NCBI GenBank assembly: GCA_050012355.1
Contig: JBEKHI010000063.1
Span: 1 to 26,614, forward strand
DNA: 26,614 nucleotides
Direction of reading: 5' to 3'
DNA from: JBEKHI01 sp050012355
GTDB taxonomy: Bacteria > Actinomycetota > Actinomycetes > Streptosporangiales > Streptosporangiaceae
The notes under the pieces were generated by a model, which was not told the DNA's origin, searched no databases, and worked only from the letters and a program-made list of their open reading frames with translations. Shown piece by piece: positions 7,487 through 15,123 of this stretch (the stretch's first letter is position 1; each line of letters begins with the position of its first letter). Position numbers and translations under genes: made by a program.

Positions 7487-8005
7487 CTAGATGCTGTCCT
7501 TCGCCGGGGCGGGCAGCGGTCTGACGTCGGCCCGGCGGGCCGCCTCGTTGAGTGCCGTGAGGCCCCTGTGCAGCTCCTCGAGCTCGCCGAGGCTCATGCC
7601 GAGTTTCGCCACGACCGCGGGCGGGATGTTCAGCGCCTGCTTGCGCAGTGCGCGGCCTTTCTCCGTCAGGCCGATGCGCAGCTGGCGTTCGTCCTGCGGG
7701 TCGCGGGTCCTGGTGACCAGGTCGGCGGCCTCTAGGCGCTTCAGCATCGGCGACAGCGTCGGGCCGTCAAGCTGGAGCATCTCGATGAGCTCCTTGACCG
7801 CCAGCGGTGACTGGCCCCAGAGCGCCAGCATCACCAGGTACTGCGGGTGAGTCAGTCCCATCGGCTCCAGGATCGGCCGGTAGATGCTCAGCACGCTGCG
7901 GGCCGCGATCGACAGAGCGAAGCACACCTGGCGCTCCAGGGCTAGCGGATCGCCAGGGATCTCCGTTGGCTCTGCTTGGCCATCCAGGTCTGCGGTGTTT
8001 TCCAT
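7487..8005 (-). CDS. MarR/OhrR-type transcriptional regulator
   Basis: This 172-residue winged-helix regulator matches the OhrR subgroup: QVCFALSIAARSV (OhrR LCFALY... segment, with Cys28 in the position of the peroxide-sensing Cys), then IYRPILEPMGLTHPQYLVMLALW. The recognition region is LQLDGPTLSPMLKRLEAADLVTR and the wing is DERQLRIGLTEKG. A single reactive-Cys position suggests organic-peroxide or thiol-stress sensing; this is family knowledge, not shown here. ATG 8005 has no strong Shine-Dalgarno. Two perfect palindromes lie just upstream in the intergenic region shared with the flavin monooxygenase gene, so autoregulation and control of 8153-10066 are likely. Confidence 0.88.
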   Translation of the reverse strand: MENTADLDGQAEPTEIPGDPLALERQVCFALSIAARSVLSIYRPILEPMGLTHPQYLVMLALWGQSPLAVKELIEMLQLDGPTLSPMLKRLEAADLVTRTRDPQDERQLRIGLTEKGRALRKQALNIPPAVVAKLGMSLGELEELHRGLTALNEAARRADVRPLPAPAKDSI

Positions 8006-8024
8006 GGCGCCCGATCGTAGTCAA

Positions 8025-8071
8025 GTTAACGTGTGCCCTAACTGTTAGGACGATATCAATTAGTGCACTAA
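8025..8071. promoter_or_regulatory. Paired palindromic operators for the MarR-type regulator
   Basis: Between the divergent MarR and flavin monooxygenase genes lie GTTAAC (8025-8030), the perfect palindrome CCTAACtGTTAGG (8037-8049) and the perfect palindrome TTAGTGCACTAA (8060-8071). The two long palindromes are 22-23 bases apart centre to centre, about two helical turns, as expected for two dimers bound to one face. The sequences are AT-richer than their surroundings and fit MarR-family operators. Binding by the product of 7487-8005 is inferred from position. Confidence 0.65.
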
Positions 8072-8152
8072 CGAGTCAAGCGCCTCAGACTCGGATCGGT
8101 CGTAGTCGAGCGGCTAGGAATGCCGCCGCCGGTGCCGGTGTTCTGTGAAGCC

Positions 8153-9220
8153 GTGAAGCACATCGGGTTCCTCTCATTCGGACACTGGTCGGCGTCGCAG
8201 GGGTCGCAGGTGCGGTCGGCCTCTGACAGCCTGCTCCAGTCGATCGAGCTCGCGGTGGCCGCCGAGGAACTGGGCGCGGACGGCGCCTACTTCCGCGTGC
8301 ACCACTTCGCGGACCAGCTCAGTTCGCCGTTCCCGCTGCTGGCCGCGGTCGGCGCGCGCACCTCGAGGATCGAGATCGGCACCGCCGTCATCGACATGCG
8401 CTACGAAAATCCTCTCTACATGGCCGAGGACGCCGGCGCTGCCGACCTGATAGCGGGTCAGCGGCTGCAGCTTGGCATCAGCCGGGGGTCACCCGAGCAG
8501 GTCATCGACGGCTGGCGGTACTTCGGCTATCAGCCGGCCGAGGGCACCGACGATGCGGACATGGCCCGCGAGCACGCGGGGGTCTTTCTCGAGGTACTTA
8601 AGGGCCAGGGCTTCGCCCAGCCGAATCCGCGACCCATGTTCCCCAACCCGCCCGGCTTGCTGCGCGTTGAGCCGCACTCCGCGGGGCTGCGGGACCGCAT
8701 CTGGTGGGGCGCTGGCTCGCGGAAGACGGCCGAGTGGGCAGCCGAGCAAGGCATGAACCTGCAGAGCTCGACGCTGGTCGCCAACGACTCGGCCGGCGGC
8801 GCCGGGACGGCGTTCCATGTCACGCAGGCCGAGCACATCCAGGCCTTCCGGGATGCCTGGAAGGCAGCCGGCCATCAGCGGGAGCCACGCGTCAGCGTGA
8901 GCCGCAGTATCTTTCCGCTCGTCGACGCCCAGGACCGGATGTACTTCGGCCAGCGGGGCGAGGACGAGGACCACGTCGGCTACATCGACGCGCAGACCCA
9001 GGCGATCTTCGGCCGGAGCTACGCCGCCGAGCCGGACCAGCTCGTCGAGCTGCTCAAGCGAGACGAGGCCATCGCCGCCGCCGACACGCTCCTGCTGACC
9101 GTCCCCAACCAGCTCGGCGTCGATTACAACGCGCACGTCATCGAGGGCGTCCTCAAGCATGTCGCACCCGCCCTCGGCTGGCGGGACTTACGCGTCTGGA
9201 GACCAGACACTAAAGTGTGA
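8153..9220 (+). CDS. LLM-class flavin-dependent monooxygenase (luciferase-like)
   Basis: This protein of about 355 residues belongs to the bacterial-luciferase-like FMN oxidoreductases, which use reduced flavin and O2. The first strand KHIGFLSFGHW, the helix AVAAEELGADGAYFRVHHFAD, the SRIEIGTAVIDMRYENP strand-turn, and AGQRLQLGISRGSPE are typical. RIWWGAGSRKTAEWAAEQGMN forms the later barrel part. GTG 8153 is preferred because the family usually starts a few residues before KHIGFLSF. An in-frame ATG at 8120 adds 11 unconserved residues with AGGA directly abutting it; neither start has a strong site. The gene faces the MarR operators and is followed after 3 bases by an amidotransferase-like gene. 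The substrate is unknown; detoxification of a small molecule under MarR control is plausible. Confidence 0.85.
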   Translation: MKHIGFLSFGHWSASQGSQVRSASDSLLQSIELAVAAEELGADGAYFRVHHFADQLSSPFPLLAAVGARTSRIEIGTAVIDMRYENPLYMAEDAGAADLIAGQRLQLGISRGSPEQVIDGWRYFGYQPAEGTDDADMAREHAGVFLEVLKGQGFAQPNPRPMFPNPPGLLRVEPHSAGLRDRIWWGAGSRKTAEWAAEQGMNLQSSTLVANDSAGGAGTAFHVTQAEHIQAFRDAWKAAGHQREPRVSVSRSIFPLVDAQDRMYFGQRGEDEDHVGYIDAQTQAIFGRSYAAEPDQLVELLKRDEAIAAADTLLLTVPNQLGVDYNAHVIEGVLKHVAPALGWRDLRVWRPDTKV

Positions 9221-9223
9221 GCG

Positions 9224-10066
9224 GTGTGCCGTCTATTCGGGTTGACGGCTGGGACCGTGCCGGTCCAAGCCACGTTCTGGCTGGTGGATGCTCCGGATTC
9301 GCTGGAGGCGCAGAGCCACCGCAACACTGACGGAAGCGGGATCGGGTTCTTCGACCCGGCTGGGGTTCCGGTGCTCGATAAGCAGCCAGAGCCGGCGTTC
9401 AGTGATGCTGAATTCGCCCATGAGGCCAGGAAGGCCGAGTCGACCGCGTTCGTGGCACATGTCCGCCTGGCGACGGCTGGCGGCAGAAGTGTGGTGAACA
9501 CGCATCCGTTCGCCATGGACGGACGCATCATGGCCCACAACGGCGGCTTCGGCGATATTCCGCGGCTAGACGCACAGCTCGGCTCCTATGCCGGCCTCGT
9601 GCTTGGCGATACCGATTCCGAGCGGTACTTCGCCCTGATAACCCAGCAGGCGGCCGCGCGGGGCGGCGACGTCGGGGCCGGGATCGTCGCGGCGGCCCGC
9701 TGGATCGCCGCCAACCTGCCCGTCACGTCGCTGAACGCCGTGGTCGCGGCACCAGGCGAGCTGTGGGCGCTGCGCTACCCGGACCAGCACGCGCTGCACA
9801 TCCTCGAGCGGCCGGCCACGCCCGGCAGCACCGGTCTCCAGGTCCGGAGCGCGACCTCATCGGTGCACGTACCAGCGCTGGATTCGGCCGCGTCCGTCGT
9901 GGTCGCTTCCGAGCGGCTCGATGGCGAGAGCGACTGGCGGATGCTCGCCCCGGGCGAACTCGTGCACGTCCGGCCCGATCTCACCGTCGAGTCGACGGTG
10001 GTGCTAACCGAGCCGCCCGCCCGGCTGGTGCCGCTGAACGGCCGCAATCCGAACATCGACACCTGA
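9224..10066 (+). CDS. Class II glutamine amidotransferase domain protein (YafJ/EgtC-like)
   Basis: This 280-residue single-domain N-terminal-nucleophile (Ntn) amidotransferase starts GTG-TGC, giving Met-Cys2, the catalytic cysteine after Met removal (MCRLFGLTAG). The glutamine-pocket motifs HRNTDGSGIGFFD, FVAHVRLATAGG and HPFAMDGRIMAHNGGFGDI are present, as in YafJ, EgtC and GlnQ-type amidohydrolases. There is no synthetase partner domain, so it may hydrolyse a gamma-glutamyl amide, as EgtC does, rather than donate ammonia. The start is only 3 bases after the stop of the LLM monooxygenase, implying one operon and possibly a joint catabolic or detoxification route. Its true substrate cannot be told; the other egt genes are not here. 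Confidence 0.85.
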   Translation: MCRLFGLTAGTVPVQATFWLVDAPDSLEAQSHRNTDGSGIGFFDPAGVPVLDKQPEPAFSDAEFAHEARKAESTAFVAHVRLATAGGRSVVNTHPFAMDGRIMAHNGGFGDIPRLDAQLGSYAGLVLGDTDSERYFALITQQAAARGGDVGAGIVAAARWIAANLPVTSLNAVVAAPGELWALRYPDQHALHILERPATPGSTGLQVRSATSSVHVPALDSAASVVVASERLDGESDWRMLAPGELVHVRPDLTVESTVVLTEPPARLVPLNGRNPNIDT

Positions 10067-10080
10067 GCGCCGGACGAGGC

Positions 10081-10425
10081 TCAGCGCGCCTGGACGCCGC
10101 GCAGCACGGTGGCGAGGAAGTTATCGAGGATCTCCATCCGCACCGCCTTCGGCTGGTCGTGGCTGGTGATCAGCATCACGTACAGCCCGAGCAGGAAGAA
10201 CTGAGCCGTCCGGAGCGCATCAGCGCCGGGGTAGACCTCCTCTCGCTCCCGTGCCAGTTCGACGGCTTGGATCACGAGCGTCATGACAGGGTACTCCGCC
10301 CACTCATCGGCACCGGGCAGCACCGCTAGGCGCCGCGGCGAGAAGTGGAGCCCGAGCTTCGCGATGACACCGACGTCGGCGGCGGCCATCCCGGTGCGCT
10401 TGAACTCGGCGATCGCCGCCGCGCA
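10081..10425 (-). pseudogene. TetR-family regulator, C-terminal remnant
   Basis: From about 10425 down to the stop at 10081 the minus strand encodes a TetR-like ligand-binding domain: AAIAEFKRTGMAAADVG, LGLHFSPRRLAVLPGADEW, VIQAVELAREREEVYPGADA, QFFLLGLYVMLITSH, and a tail ending ATVLRGVQAR. About 115 residues remain; the N-terminal helix-turn-helix of roughly 85 residues is gone. Upstream of 10425 the same frame (open to 10506) is antisense to an SDR remnant and shows no TetR similarity. A short protein could be made from internal ATGs but could not bind DNA. Confidence 0.7.
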
Positions 10426-10426
10426 C

Positions 10427-10591
10427 ATCCCCATGTTCATGAACGAGGGCACGTTCAAGATGTTCCGGCCGGACCTAGAGAACCCGGGACCGGACGACGT
10501 CAGCAACGCGATCCTCTTCCTGGTTTCCGATGAGGCACGCTACATCACCGGCGTGACCTTGTCCATCGACGCCGGCGCGCTGATCAAGTAG
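10427..10591 (+). pseudogene. C-terminal remnant of a mycofactocin-coupled-type SDR
   Basis: The plus strand reads MNEGTFKMFRPDLENP, then directly DDVSNAILFLVSDEARYITG and VTLSIDAGALIK before TAG 10589-10591. This is the ending of the actinobacterial SDR group often called mycofactocin-coupled (NExMFxLFRPDLENP ... DISNAVLFLASDEARYVTGVTLPVDAGAL). About 25 residues normally found between the two blocks are missing, and the whole Rossmann and catalytic part is gone. It is head-to-head with the truncated TetR gene, whose break point almost coincides. It is a dead fragment. Confidence 0.7.
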
Positions 10592-10795
10592 CCATCCGAG
10601 GACAGCCAGGAGGCAGAAAACCTGGCCGAAGGTGGCTCTTTCTACGGCGCGTCGGACGCATCGGGTGGCGCGATGGTGTTTACTCAATGGAGCTGTAGTG
10701 GAAGTTCGTGTTCGCGAGTAGCGCCTGCGAAGTTTCCGACGGTGGCGCCGCGGATTTCAGAGCTTGGCTTTCGACGGCAAGCGGTCACAGCAGCT

Positions 10796-10840
10796 GGGAT
10801 CTCGCACTTGCGAGGATCCCGTGGGTCTTCCCTCAAGGAG
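10796..10840 (+). promoter_or_regulatory. 5' leader hairpin and RBS of the cold-shock gene
   Basis: GGGATC-TCGCA-ct-TGCGA-g-GATCCC (10796-10820) forms an 11-bp hairpin with one bulge, 14 bases before the AAGGAG Shine-Dalgarno (10835-10840). The gap 10592-10848 holds no gene. A structured leader fits cold-shock mRNAs, whose translation depends on temperature-driven refolding; that role is inferred. Confidence 0.5.
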
Positions 10841-10848
10841 AAAGCGCA

Positions 10849-11052
10849 ATGGCTCAGGGCACAGTGAAGTGGTTCAACGCGGAGAAGGGGTTTGGCTTCA
10901 TCGCCCCGGACGACGGTACTCCGGATGTCTTCGTGCACCACACTGCCATCAAGACCGACGGTTACCGCAGCCTCGAGGACAACCAGCGGGTCGAGTACAC
11001 CGCCAGCCGGGGCGCCAAGGGCCCGCAGGCTGACGAGGTCCGCCCCGTCTGA
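10849..11052 (+). CDS. cspA: Cold-shock protein (CspA family)
   Basis: This is a 67-residue single OB-fold (CSD) protein and RNA chaperone of the CspA family. The RNA-binding motifs RNP1 (KGFGFIAP, residues about 14-21) and RNP2 (DVFVHHTAI) are intact, after the standard MAQGTVKWFNAE start. Length is normal. ATG 10849 has AAGGAG 8 bases upstream and a hairpin in the leader. It is monocistronic, closed by a GC-rich hairpin at 11074-11105. Its neighbours are a fatty-acid desaturase, a DEAD-box helicase and a hemolysin III protein, which together suggest a low-temperature or membrane-fluidity set. Many actinomycetes have several csp genes, some not cold-induced, so the induction is not proven. 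Confidence 0.95.
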   Translation: MAQGTVKWFNAEKGFGFIAPDDGTPDVFVHHTAIKTDGYRSLEDNQRVEYTASRGAKGPQADEVRPV

Positions 11053-11073
11053 CACCTAGCGGCCAAACAGCAG

Positions 11074-11105
11074 GCGGGGGCAGGCCCGGTCAGGGCCCGC
11101 CCCGC
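11074..11105 (+). terminator. Terminator-like hairpin after the cold-shock gene
   Basis: GCGGGGGCAGGCCC-N5-GGGCCCGCCCCGC forms a strong, slightly bulged GC stem 21 bases after the stop codon, followed by TTCTATAATTT. It is a typical actinomycete terminator with a weak U-tract. Confidence 0.7.
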
Positions 11106-11388
11106 TTCTATAATTTCTCAACCTCAGACTTCTCCGGCGAGGCGGGAAGGCCAGCCGGTGCTGTCGGCGCGGAGCTGAGCGCTGCTCTCGCAGCGGTGCC
11201 GGCTGGCGGAACGGCCGCTCTCGCCGTAGCCGTTGACCGGGTTACAGCGCTGGCGGGGGCTGCGTAATGACCCTGAAGCCGAACATCTCGGCCATCCCAT
11301 CCCCGGCGGGCTGACCCGCGAACGACGTCGGCTTGACTGCCGGTGTTCGGAGTGCCTTCGGGCCTGTCTCACATCATCGCGTACCGTG
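11106..11388. other. Intergenic region, no supported gene
   Basis: No intact gene is seen between the cold-shock terminator and the end of the desaturase gene. One plus-strand frame from about 11127 to TAA 11265-11267 is Ala-rich and protein-like (AELSAALAAVPAGGTAALAV then DRVTALAGAA) but has no start codon or Shine-Dalgarno. It may be a scrap of a lost gene or chance. Confidence 0.4.
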
Positions 11389-11414
11389 CTCCGCCGCCGA
11401 TCCGGTCGGCGGAG
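11389..11414 (-). terminator. Terminator-like hairpin after the desaturase
   Basis: CTCCGCCG-N10-CGGCGGAG (8-bp perfect stem, extendable) starts 14 bases beyond the desaturase stop codon. There is no U-tract. Its position supports a termination or 3'-end-stabilising role. Confidence 0.5.
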
Positions 11415-11427
11415 CCGGCGTGTGTGG

Positions 11428-12480
11428 TCAGGTCTGGGCGGGTACCGTGGCGGGCTGGCTGGCCGCGGTCGTGCTGGTCAGCCTGCCAACGGCAGCTAGG
11501 TGGCCGAATACCTGTGCGTAGGATCGGAGCAGGCTAGTCCGCGTGTACGGCACGTCCTGGTCGGCGCAGAACGCGGCCACTAGTGCCTGCGCCCGCCGCA
11601 GGTTCGGCCGCGGCATGGACGGGAAGAGATGGTGCTCGATCTGATAGTTCAGGCCGCCGAGGGCGAAGTCGGTGAGCCAGCCCCCGTGGACGTTGCGTGA
11701 AGTCAGGACCTGGCGGCGCAAGTAGTCGGTTTTGTCGGATCCGTCGAGGATCGGCATTCCCTTGTGATTGGGCGCGAACGAGCATCCCAGGTAAAAACCG
11801 AGCAGGCCCTGCTGCACGATGATGAACACCACCGCCTTGACCGGCGACAGCACGAAGAACACCGCGCCTAGATAGGCGGCGAAGTGCGCGGCGAGCAGCG
11901 TCACCTCCCACGCCCGGTTCCGGCAGCCGCGACTTGTCACCGCGCGGATGCTGGACGCGTGCAGCCCGAGTGCCTCGGAGAACAGCATCGGAACGAGCAG
12001 GTACGCCTGGTAGCGGAAGATCAGCCGCTGAATGCCCTGCCCGGCCCGTGCCCGGGCGCCAGAGAATGCCAGCACGCTGAGCATGATGTCCGGGTCGGCG
12101 CCCTCGGTGTTCGGGTTGGCGTGATGCCGGGTGTGCTTGCTGTTCCACCAGCCGAAGCTGAGCCCGGTGCCGAGATTGCCGCACGCGATGCCGAGGACGG
12201 TGTTGGCCCGCCGGGAACGGAAAACCTGGCTGTGCCCGGCATCGTGCCCGAGGAAGCTGATCTGAGCGAAGGCAACCGCGAGGAACACCGCGACACCAAG
12301 TTGCCACCATGAATCGCCGATAACGGCGAACGCTGCCCAGCCGAGCACAAGTGCCGCCGCGGTGAGCGTGATCTTCCAGGCGTAATACCGGGGCCGACGG
12401 TCCAGTAGACCTGCCTGCCTCACCTGCCTGGATAGGGCGGCGTAATCACTACCGCGCGGGCTGGCAGGCTCAGGCGTCAT
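11428..12480 (-). CDS. Membrane acyl-lipid fatty-acid desaturase
   Basis: This 350-residue integral-membrane di-iron desaturase introduces a double bond into acyl chains using O2 and reduced ferredoxin or a similar donor. The three histidine boxes are intact: HDAGH (79-83), HTRHH (116-120) and QIEHH (280-284). Hydrophobic segments lie around 38-75, 195-232 and between the boxes. The QIEHH box with Gln as the first residue is that of front-end/delta-type and actinobacterial acyl-lipid desaturases. There is no fused cytochrome b5 domain. ATG 12480 has GAGGAG 5 bases upstream (12486-12491). It stands alone on the minus strand between the cold-shock and helicase genes, which supports a role in membrane fluidity at low temperature. 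Position specificity cannot be read from the sequence. Confidence 0.92.
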   Translation of the reverse strand: MTPEPASPRGSDYAALSRQVRQAGLLDRRPRYYAWKITLTAAALVLGWAAFAVIGDSWWQLGVAVFLAVAFAQISFLGHDAGHSQVFRSRRANTVLGIACGNLGTGLSFGWWNSKHTRHHANPNTEGADPDIMLSVLAFSGARARAGQGIQRLIFRYQAYLLVPMLFSEALGLHASSIRAVTSRGCRNRAWEVTLLAAHFAAYLGAVFFVLSPVKAVVFIIVQQGLLGFYLGCSFAPNHKGMPILDGSDKTDYLRRQVLTSRNVHGGWLTDFALGGLNYQIEHHLFPSMPRPNLRRAQALVAAFCADQDVPYTRTSLLRSYAQVFGHLAAVGRLTSTTAASQPATVPAQT

Positions 12481-12756
12481 TGCGGCTCCTCAAGGTTGGG
12501 TATGGCCGTGCTGGCCGGAACCGCCGGGGACCGGGACGGCCACTAAGCGTCGCCGGAGTCGCCGATGTCACGGAAATCCGGACGCCGGCGGCCTGCATGA
12601 TCTGCGAAGCGTGTCGCATTCCGCGACGCTGGTGCGTGCTCCAAGAACAGTCTAACCTGGGCACCTCGGTAGTAAGTTCCATGATTCTGGAAAACTCTTG
12701 CTAGTTTCCTCCTGCCGATATAGACTTTCCATGGCGCTGGACGTCATGTCATTGCC

Positions 12757-12867
12757 GACGGCCGCTTCTGCGGCGTCTGGTGCGTTCAAGCGCATGCCGC
12801 TGACAAGCGAGCTGGTTTCCACGGACGTGGTGGCCTTCGAAAGGCGGCCACCCTACTAGTCCGGAGG
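12757..12867 (+). promoter_or_regulatory. Structured 5' leader of the DEAD-box helicase gene
   Basis: The 394-base gap 12481-12874 holds no gene. Two strong hairpins lie just before the helicase: GAC-g-GCCGC-ttct-GCGGC-GTC (12757-12777) and GGTGG-CCTT-cga-AAGG-cgg-CCACC (12829-12852). The latter ends 10 bases before the GGAGG Shine-Dalgarno (12863-12867). A weaker IR around 12687-12708 (GGAAAACT...AGTTTCC) could be an operator or promoter element. Cold-type helicase mRNAs often have regulatory leaders; here this is inferred from structure alone. Confidence 0.45.
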
Positions 12868-12874
12868 TTATTTC

Positions 12875-14212
12875 TTGTCCGCCCTGCCCACCGAAAGTCC
12901 CTCAGCCCCGCGCGCTAAACACCGCCGCGCCAGGCCCACCGCTGCCCCGCGCGCTGCCTCCTTCGCCGCCGCGGGTGTCCCGGCGCCGCTCGTGGCGGCG
13001 CTCGCCGCGGCGGGCATCACCACCCCGTTCCCCATTCAGGCGGCCACGCTGCCGGACGCCCTGGCCGGCCGGGACATCCTCGGGCGCGGCCAGACCGGAT
13101 CGGGCAAGACGCTCGGCTTCTGCATCCCGCTGGCGGCGAGACTGGCCGATGGTTACACGAGCGCTTGCCGCCCGCGCGGCCTCGTCCTCGTGCCGACCAG
13201 GGAACTCGCCAGCCAGGTCCACGCCGTCCTCGTGCCGCTGGCCGAAGCGATGGGGCTGAGCGTGGCGACGGTCTACGGCGGAGTCCCGCAGAAGCCTCAG
13301 GTGGCCAAGCTCCGTGACCGCGCCGATATCGTCGTCGCGTGCCCCGGCAGGCTGGCCGATCTCATCGAGCAGGGCCACTGCCACCTCGGCGACGTGGAAA
13401 TAAGCGTGCTCGATGAGGCCGACCATATGGCCGACCTCGGATTCCTGCCTGTCGTGCGGCGACTGCTCGCGATGACCCCGCCGGACGGCCAGCGGATGCT
13501 GTTTTCCGCGACACTCGACGCCGCCGTCGACGTCCTGGCGCGGCGCTTCATGAACCGTCCGGTGCAGCATGACGTCGGTTCTGTCGAGGCACCAGTCAGG
13601 ATGGTCCACCACCTGCTCACCGTCGATCCCGCCGATCGGGTCGGCGTGGTCTCCGCCCTCGCGGGCGGCGGCGGCCGGTCCCTTGTTTTCACCCGGACCA
13701 AGCATGCCGCGCACCGGCTCGCCCGCCAGCTGACCGCGAGTGGCATTCCAGCCGCCGAGCTGCACGGGGACCTGTCGCAGGGTGCGCGCGAGCGGAACCT
13801 GGCATCGTTTGCCGTCGGCACCGTGCGGGTCATCGTCGCGACTGACATCGCTGCCCGCGGTATCCACGTAGACGGCATCGACCTGGTTATCCACGCCGAT
13901 TCGCCGACCGAGCACAAGGCCTACCTGCACCGGTCAGGGCGGACCGCCCGGGCCGGCGCGGCCGGGACCGTGGTCACCCTCCAGACTCCCGCCCAGGCGG
14001 CCGCTGTCCGCAACCTGATGCGGAAGGCGAGTGTTGTTCCGCTAACCGCCACCGTCACTCCCGGATCAGCGCTGTTGCGCTCGATCGCGGGCCAGCCCGC
14101 TCCGCGGGTCACGCTGCCGGTTGCCCGCCCGGAGGTCATCACGGCCGCTCCCGCGACCGGTCGCGGCGCGGCAGCCTTGTCAGCCGGCTTCCGTGGCCGG
14201 CGCGGCCGGTGA
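12875..14212 (+). CDS. DEAD-box ATP-dependent RNA helicase
   Basis: This 445-residue superfamily 2 RNA helicase has all core motifs: Q-motif (TTPFPIQAATLP, 49-60), motif I GQTGSGKT (72-79), Ia PTRELASQ (107-114), CPGRLADLI (156-164), II DEAD (180-183), III SATLD, IV LVFTRTKHAA, V TDIAARGIHVDGIDLVI and VI HRSGRTARAG. The N-terminus (about 25 residues) is basic and Pro/Ala-rich, and the C-terminus ends in an RG-rich tail (FRGRRGR), both likely RNA-contacting. The start is TTG 12875, supported by GGAGG with a 7-base gap. The structured leader and neighbouring cold-shock gene suggest a role in unwinding RNA or ribosome assembly at low temperature, as for CsdA/RhlE-type proteins. The exact subgroup was not resolved. 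Confidence 0.95.
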   Translation: MSALPTESPSAPRAKHRRARPTAAPRAASFAAAGVPAPLVAALAAAGITTPFPIQAATLPDALAGRDILGRGQTGSGKTLGFCIPLAARLADGYTSACRPRGLVLVPTRELASQVHAVLVPLAEAMGLSVATVYGGVPQKPQVAKLRDRADIVVACPGRLADLIEQGHCHLGDVEISVLDEADHMADLGFLPVVRRLLAMTPPDGQRMLFSATLDAAVDVLARRFMNRPVQHDVGSVEAPVRMVHHLLTVDPADRVGVVSALAGGGGRSLVFTRTKHAAHRLARQLTASGIPAAELHGDLSQGARERNLASFAVGTVRVIVATDIAARGIHVDGIDLVIHADSPTEHKAYLHRSGRTARAGAAGTVVTLQTPAQAAAVRNLMRKASVVPLTATVTPGSALLRSIAGQPAPRVTLPVARPEVITAAPATGRGAAALSAGFRGRRGR

Positions 14213-14344
14213 CCTGGCGGTTACCCGCTGGGCACCATAAAAGCAAATGCCAGATATGTCCATAACGGCGCAGGTTGATCCCCCGGGCCCCCAACTGTCA
14301 TCCGGTGCAGGGCTCGCGGGGCCTATTCGCGGGGCGTGACCGGC

Positions 14345-15091
14345 TTAGCCGACGAACCGCGCTATCGCGGCGTACTGGCAGGCCGCGGCGGCGCAGACGT
14401 AGATATGAAAGACCTCGTGATAGCCGAACACCGAGGGGTACGGGTCGGGCCAGCGGCGATGGTAGGAAAGCGTCCCGGCGATGTAGAGCACGCCGCCGGC
14501 TAGCAGTAGCACCCCGGAGGCGACACCGGCGTGGATCCACACCCACGGCAACGCGAGACCGCCGGCGCAGCCGAGCCCGACAAACAACGCGCCGGCCACC
14601 CGTTCCGGCACGCTGGCCCGTGCCAGCCGGACTGCCACCGCGCTGAATGTCAGTGCCCACAGCACGATCAAGCAGGCCAGCCCGGCACCGTCCGGTGCGC
14701 AGACCAGGAACGCGGGGGTCGCCGTGCCGGCGATGAGGAAGAAGATCATCGCCTGGTCCAGATGGCGCAGCCGGAGCCGCCAGGCGGCGGTCCAGGTGCC
14801 GCGGTGATACAACGCGCTCGTCCCGAACAGGGCACTGAGGCTTGCCGAGTAGATGGCGGCGGCCGTGATCCGCGCGTCGCCGTGCGCGTGGGTCAGCAGC
14901 AACGCGCCGCCCGCCAGTGACACCCAGAAACACAGCAGATGCAGCCAGCCGCGGAGGGCCGGTTTGGCGCAGTAGACGCCGCGGCGGGCATCGTAAAGCA
15001 GGTCCGCCCCTGCGGGGCCCGCGTCCGTCACCGCCTGCCCTGACACGTACCGGATTTCCGCCGGTTCCGGGCGGTCAGTTCCTGGCGGCAT
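14345..15091 (-). CDS. Hemolysin III / PAQR family membrane protein
   Basis: This 248-residue seven-helix membrane protein is of the YqfA/HlyIII (PAQR-related) family, thought to be metal-dependent hydrolases acting on lipids such as ceramide-like amides. Diagnostic motifs are SALYHRGTW (first Ser/His site), RHLDQAMIFFLIAGTATPAF (Asp site), and FGYHEVFHIYV near the C-terminus (the two His sites). The first 45 residues (DRPEPAEIRYVSG...) are soluble and longer than in many homologues. ATG 15091 is the first start after an in-frame stop, but the good Shine-Dalgarno (AAGGAAGG, 15111-15118) is 19 bases away and better placed for the overlapping mini-ORF at 15101. Translational coupling is therefore possible. 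The membrane-lipid link fits the neighbouring desaturase. Confidence 0.9.
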   Translation of the reverse strand: MPPGTDRPEPAEIRYVSGQAVTDAGPAGADLLYDARRGVYCAKPALRGWLHLLCFWVSLAGGALLLTHAHGDARITAAAIYSASLSALFGTSALYHRGTWTAAWRLRLRHLDQAMIFFLIAGTATPAFLVCAPDGAGLACLIVLWALTFSAVAVRLARASVPERVAGALFVGLGCAGGLALPWVWIHAGVASGVLLLAGGVLYIAGTLSYHRRWPDPYPSVFGYHEVFHIYVCAAAACQYAAIARFVG

Positions 15092-15101
15092 CTTGACTCA
15101 T
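15075..15101 (-). CDS. Candidate 8-codon leader ORF before hemolysin III
   Basis: ATG 15101 opens MSQDAARN and stops at TGA 15077-15075, overlapping the hemolysin III start in another frame. It has the ideal site AAGGAAGG 9 bases upstream, whereas the hemolysin III ATG has none. It could couple translation, or mark a small frameshift at the gene's start. Confidence 0.35.
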   Translation of the reverse strand: MSQDAARN

Positions 15102-15123
15102 GGTGGCCTGCCTTCCTTAGCTA

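Noticed and set aside
11233..11537. Overlapping short frames downstream of the cold-shock gene
   Set aside because: No ribosome-binding site, no family similarity, and the 3' part overlaps the end of the desaturase gene in antisense.
12902..13930. 342-codon minus-strand open frame opposite the DEAD-box helicase
   Set aside because: It mirrors the helicase coding frame; all helicase motifs are on the plus strand and the minus product has no recognisable domain.
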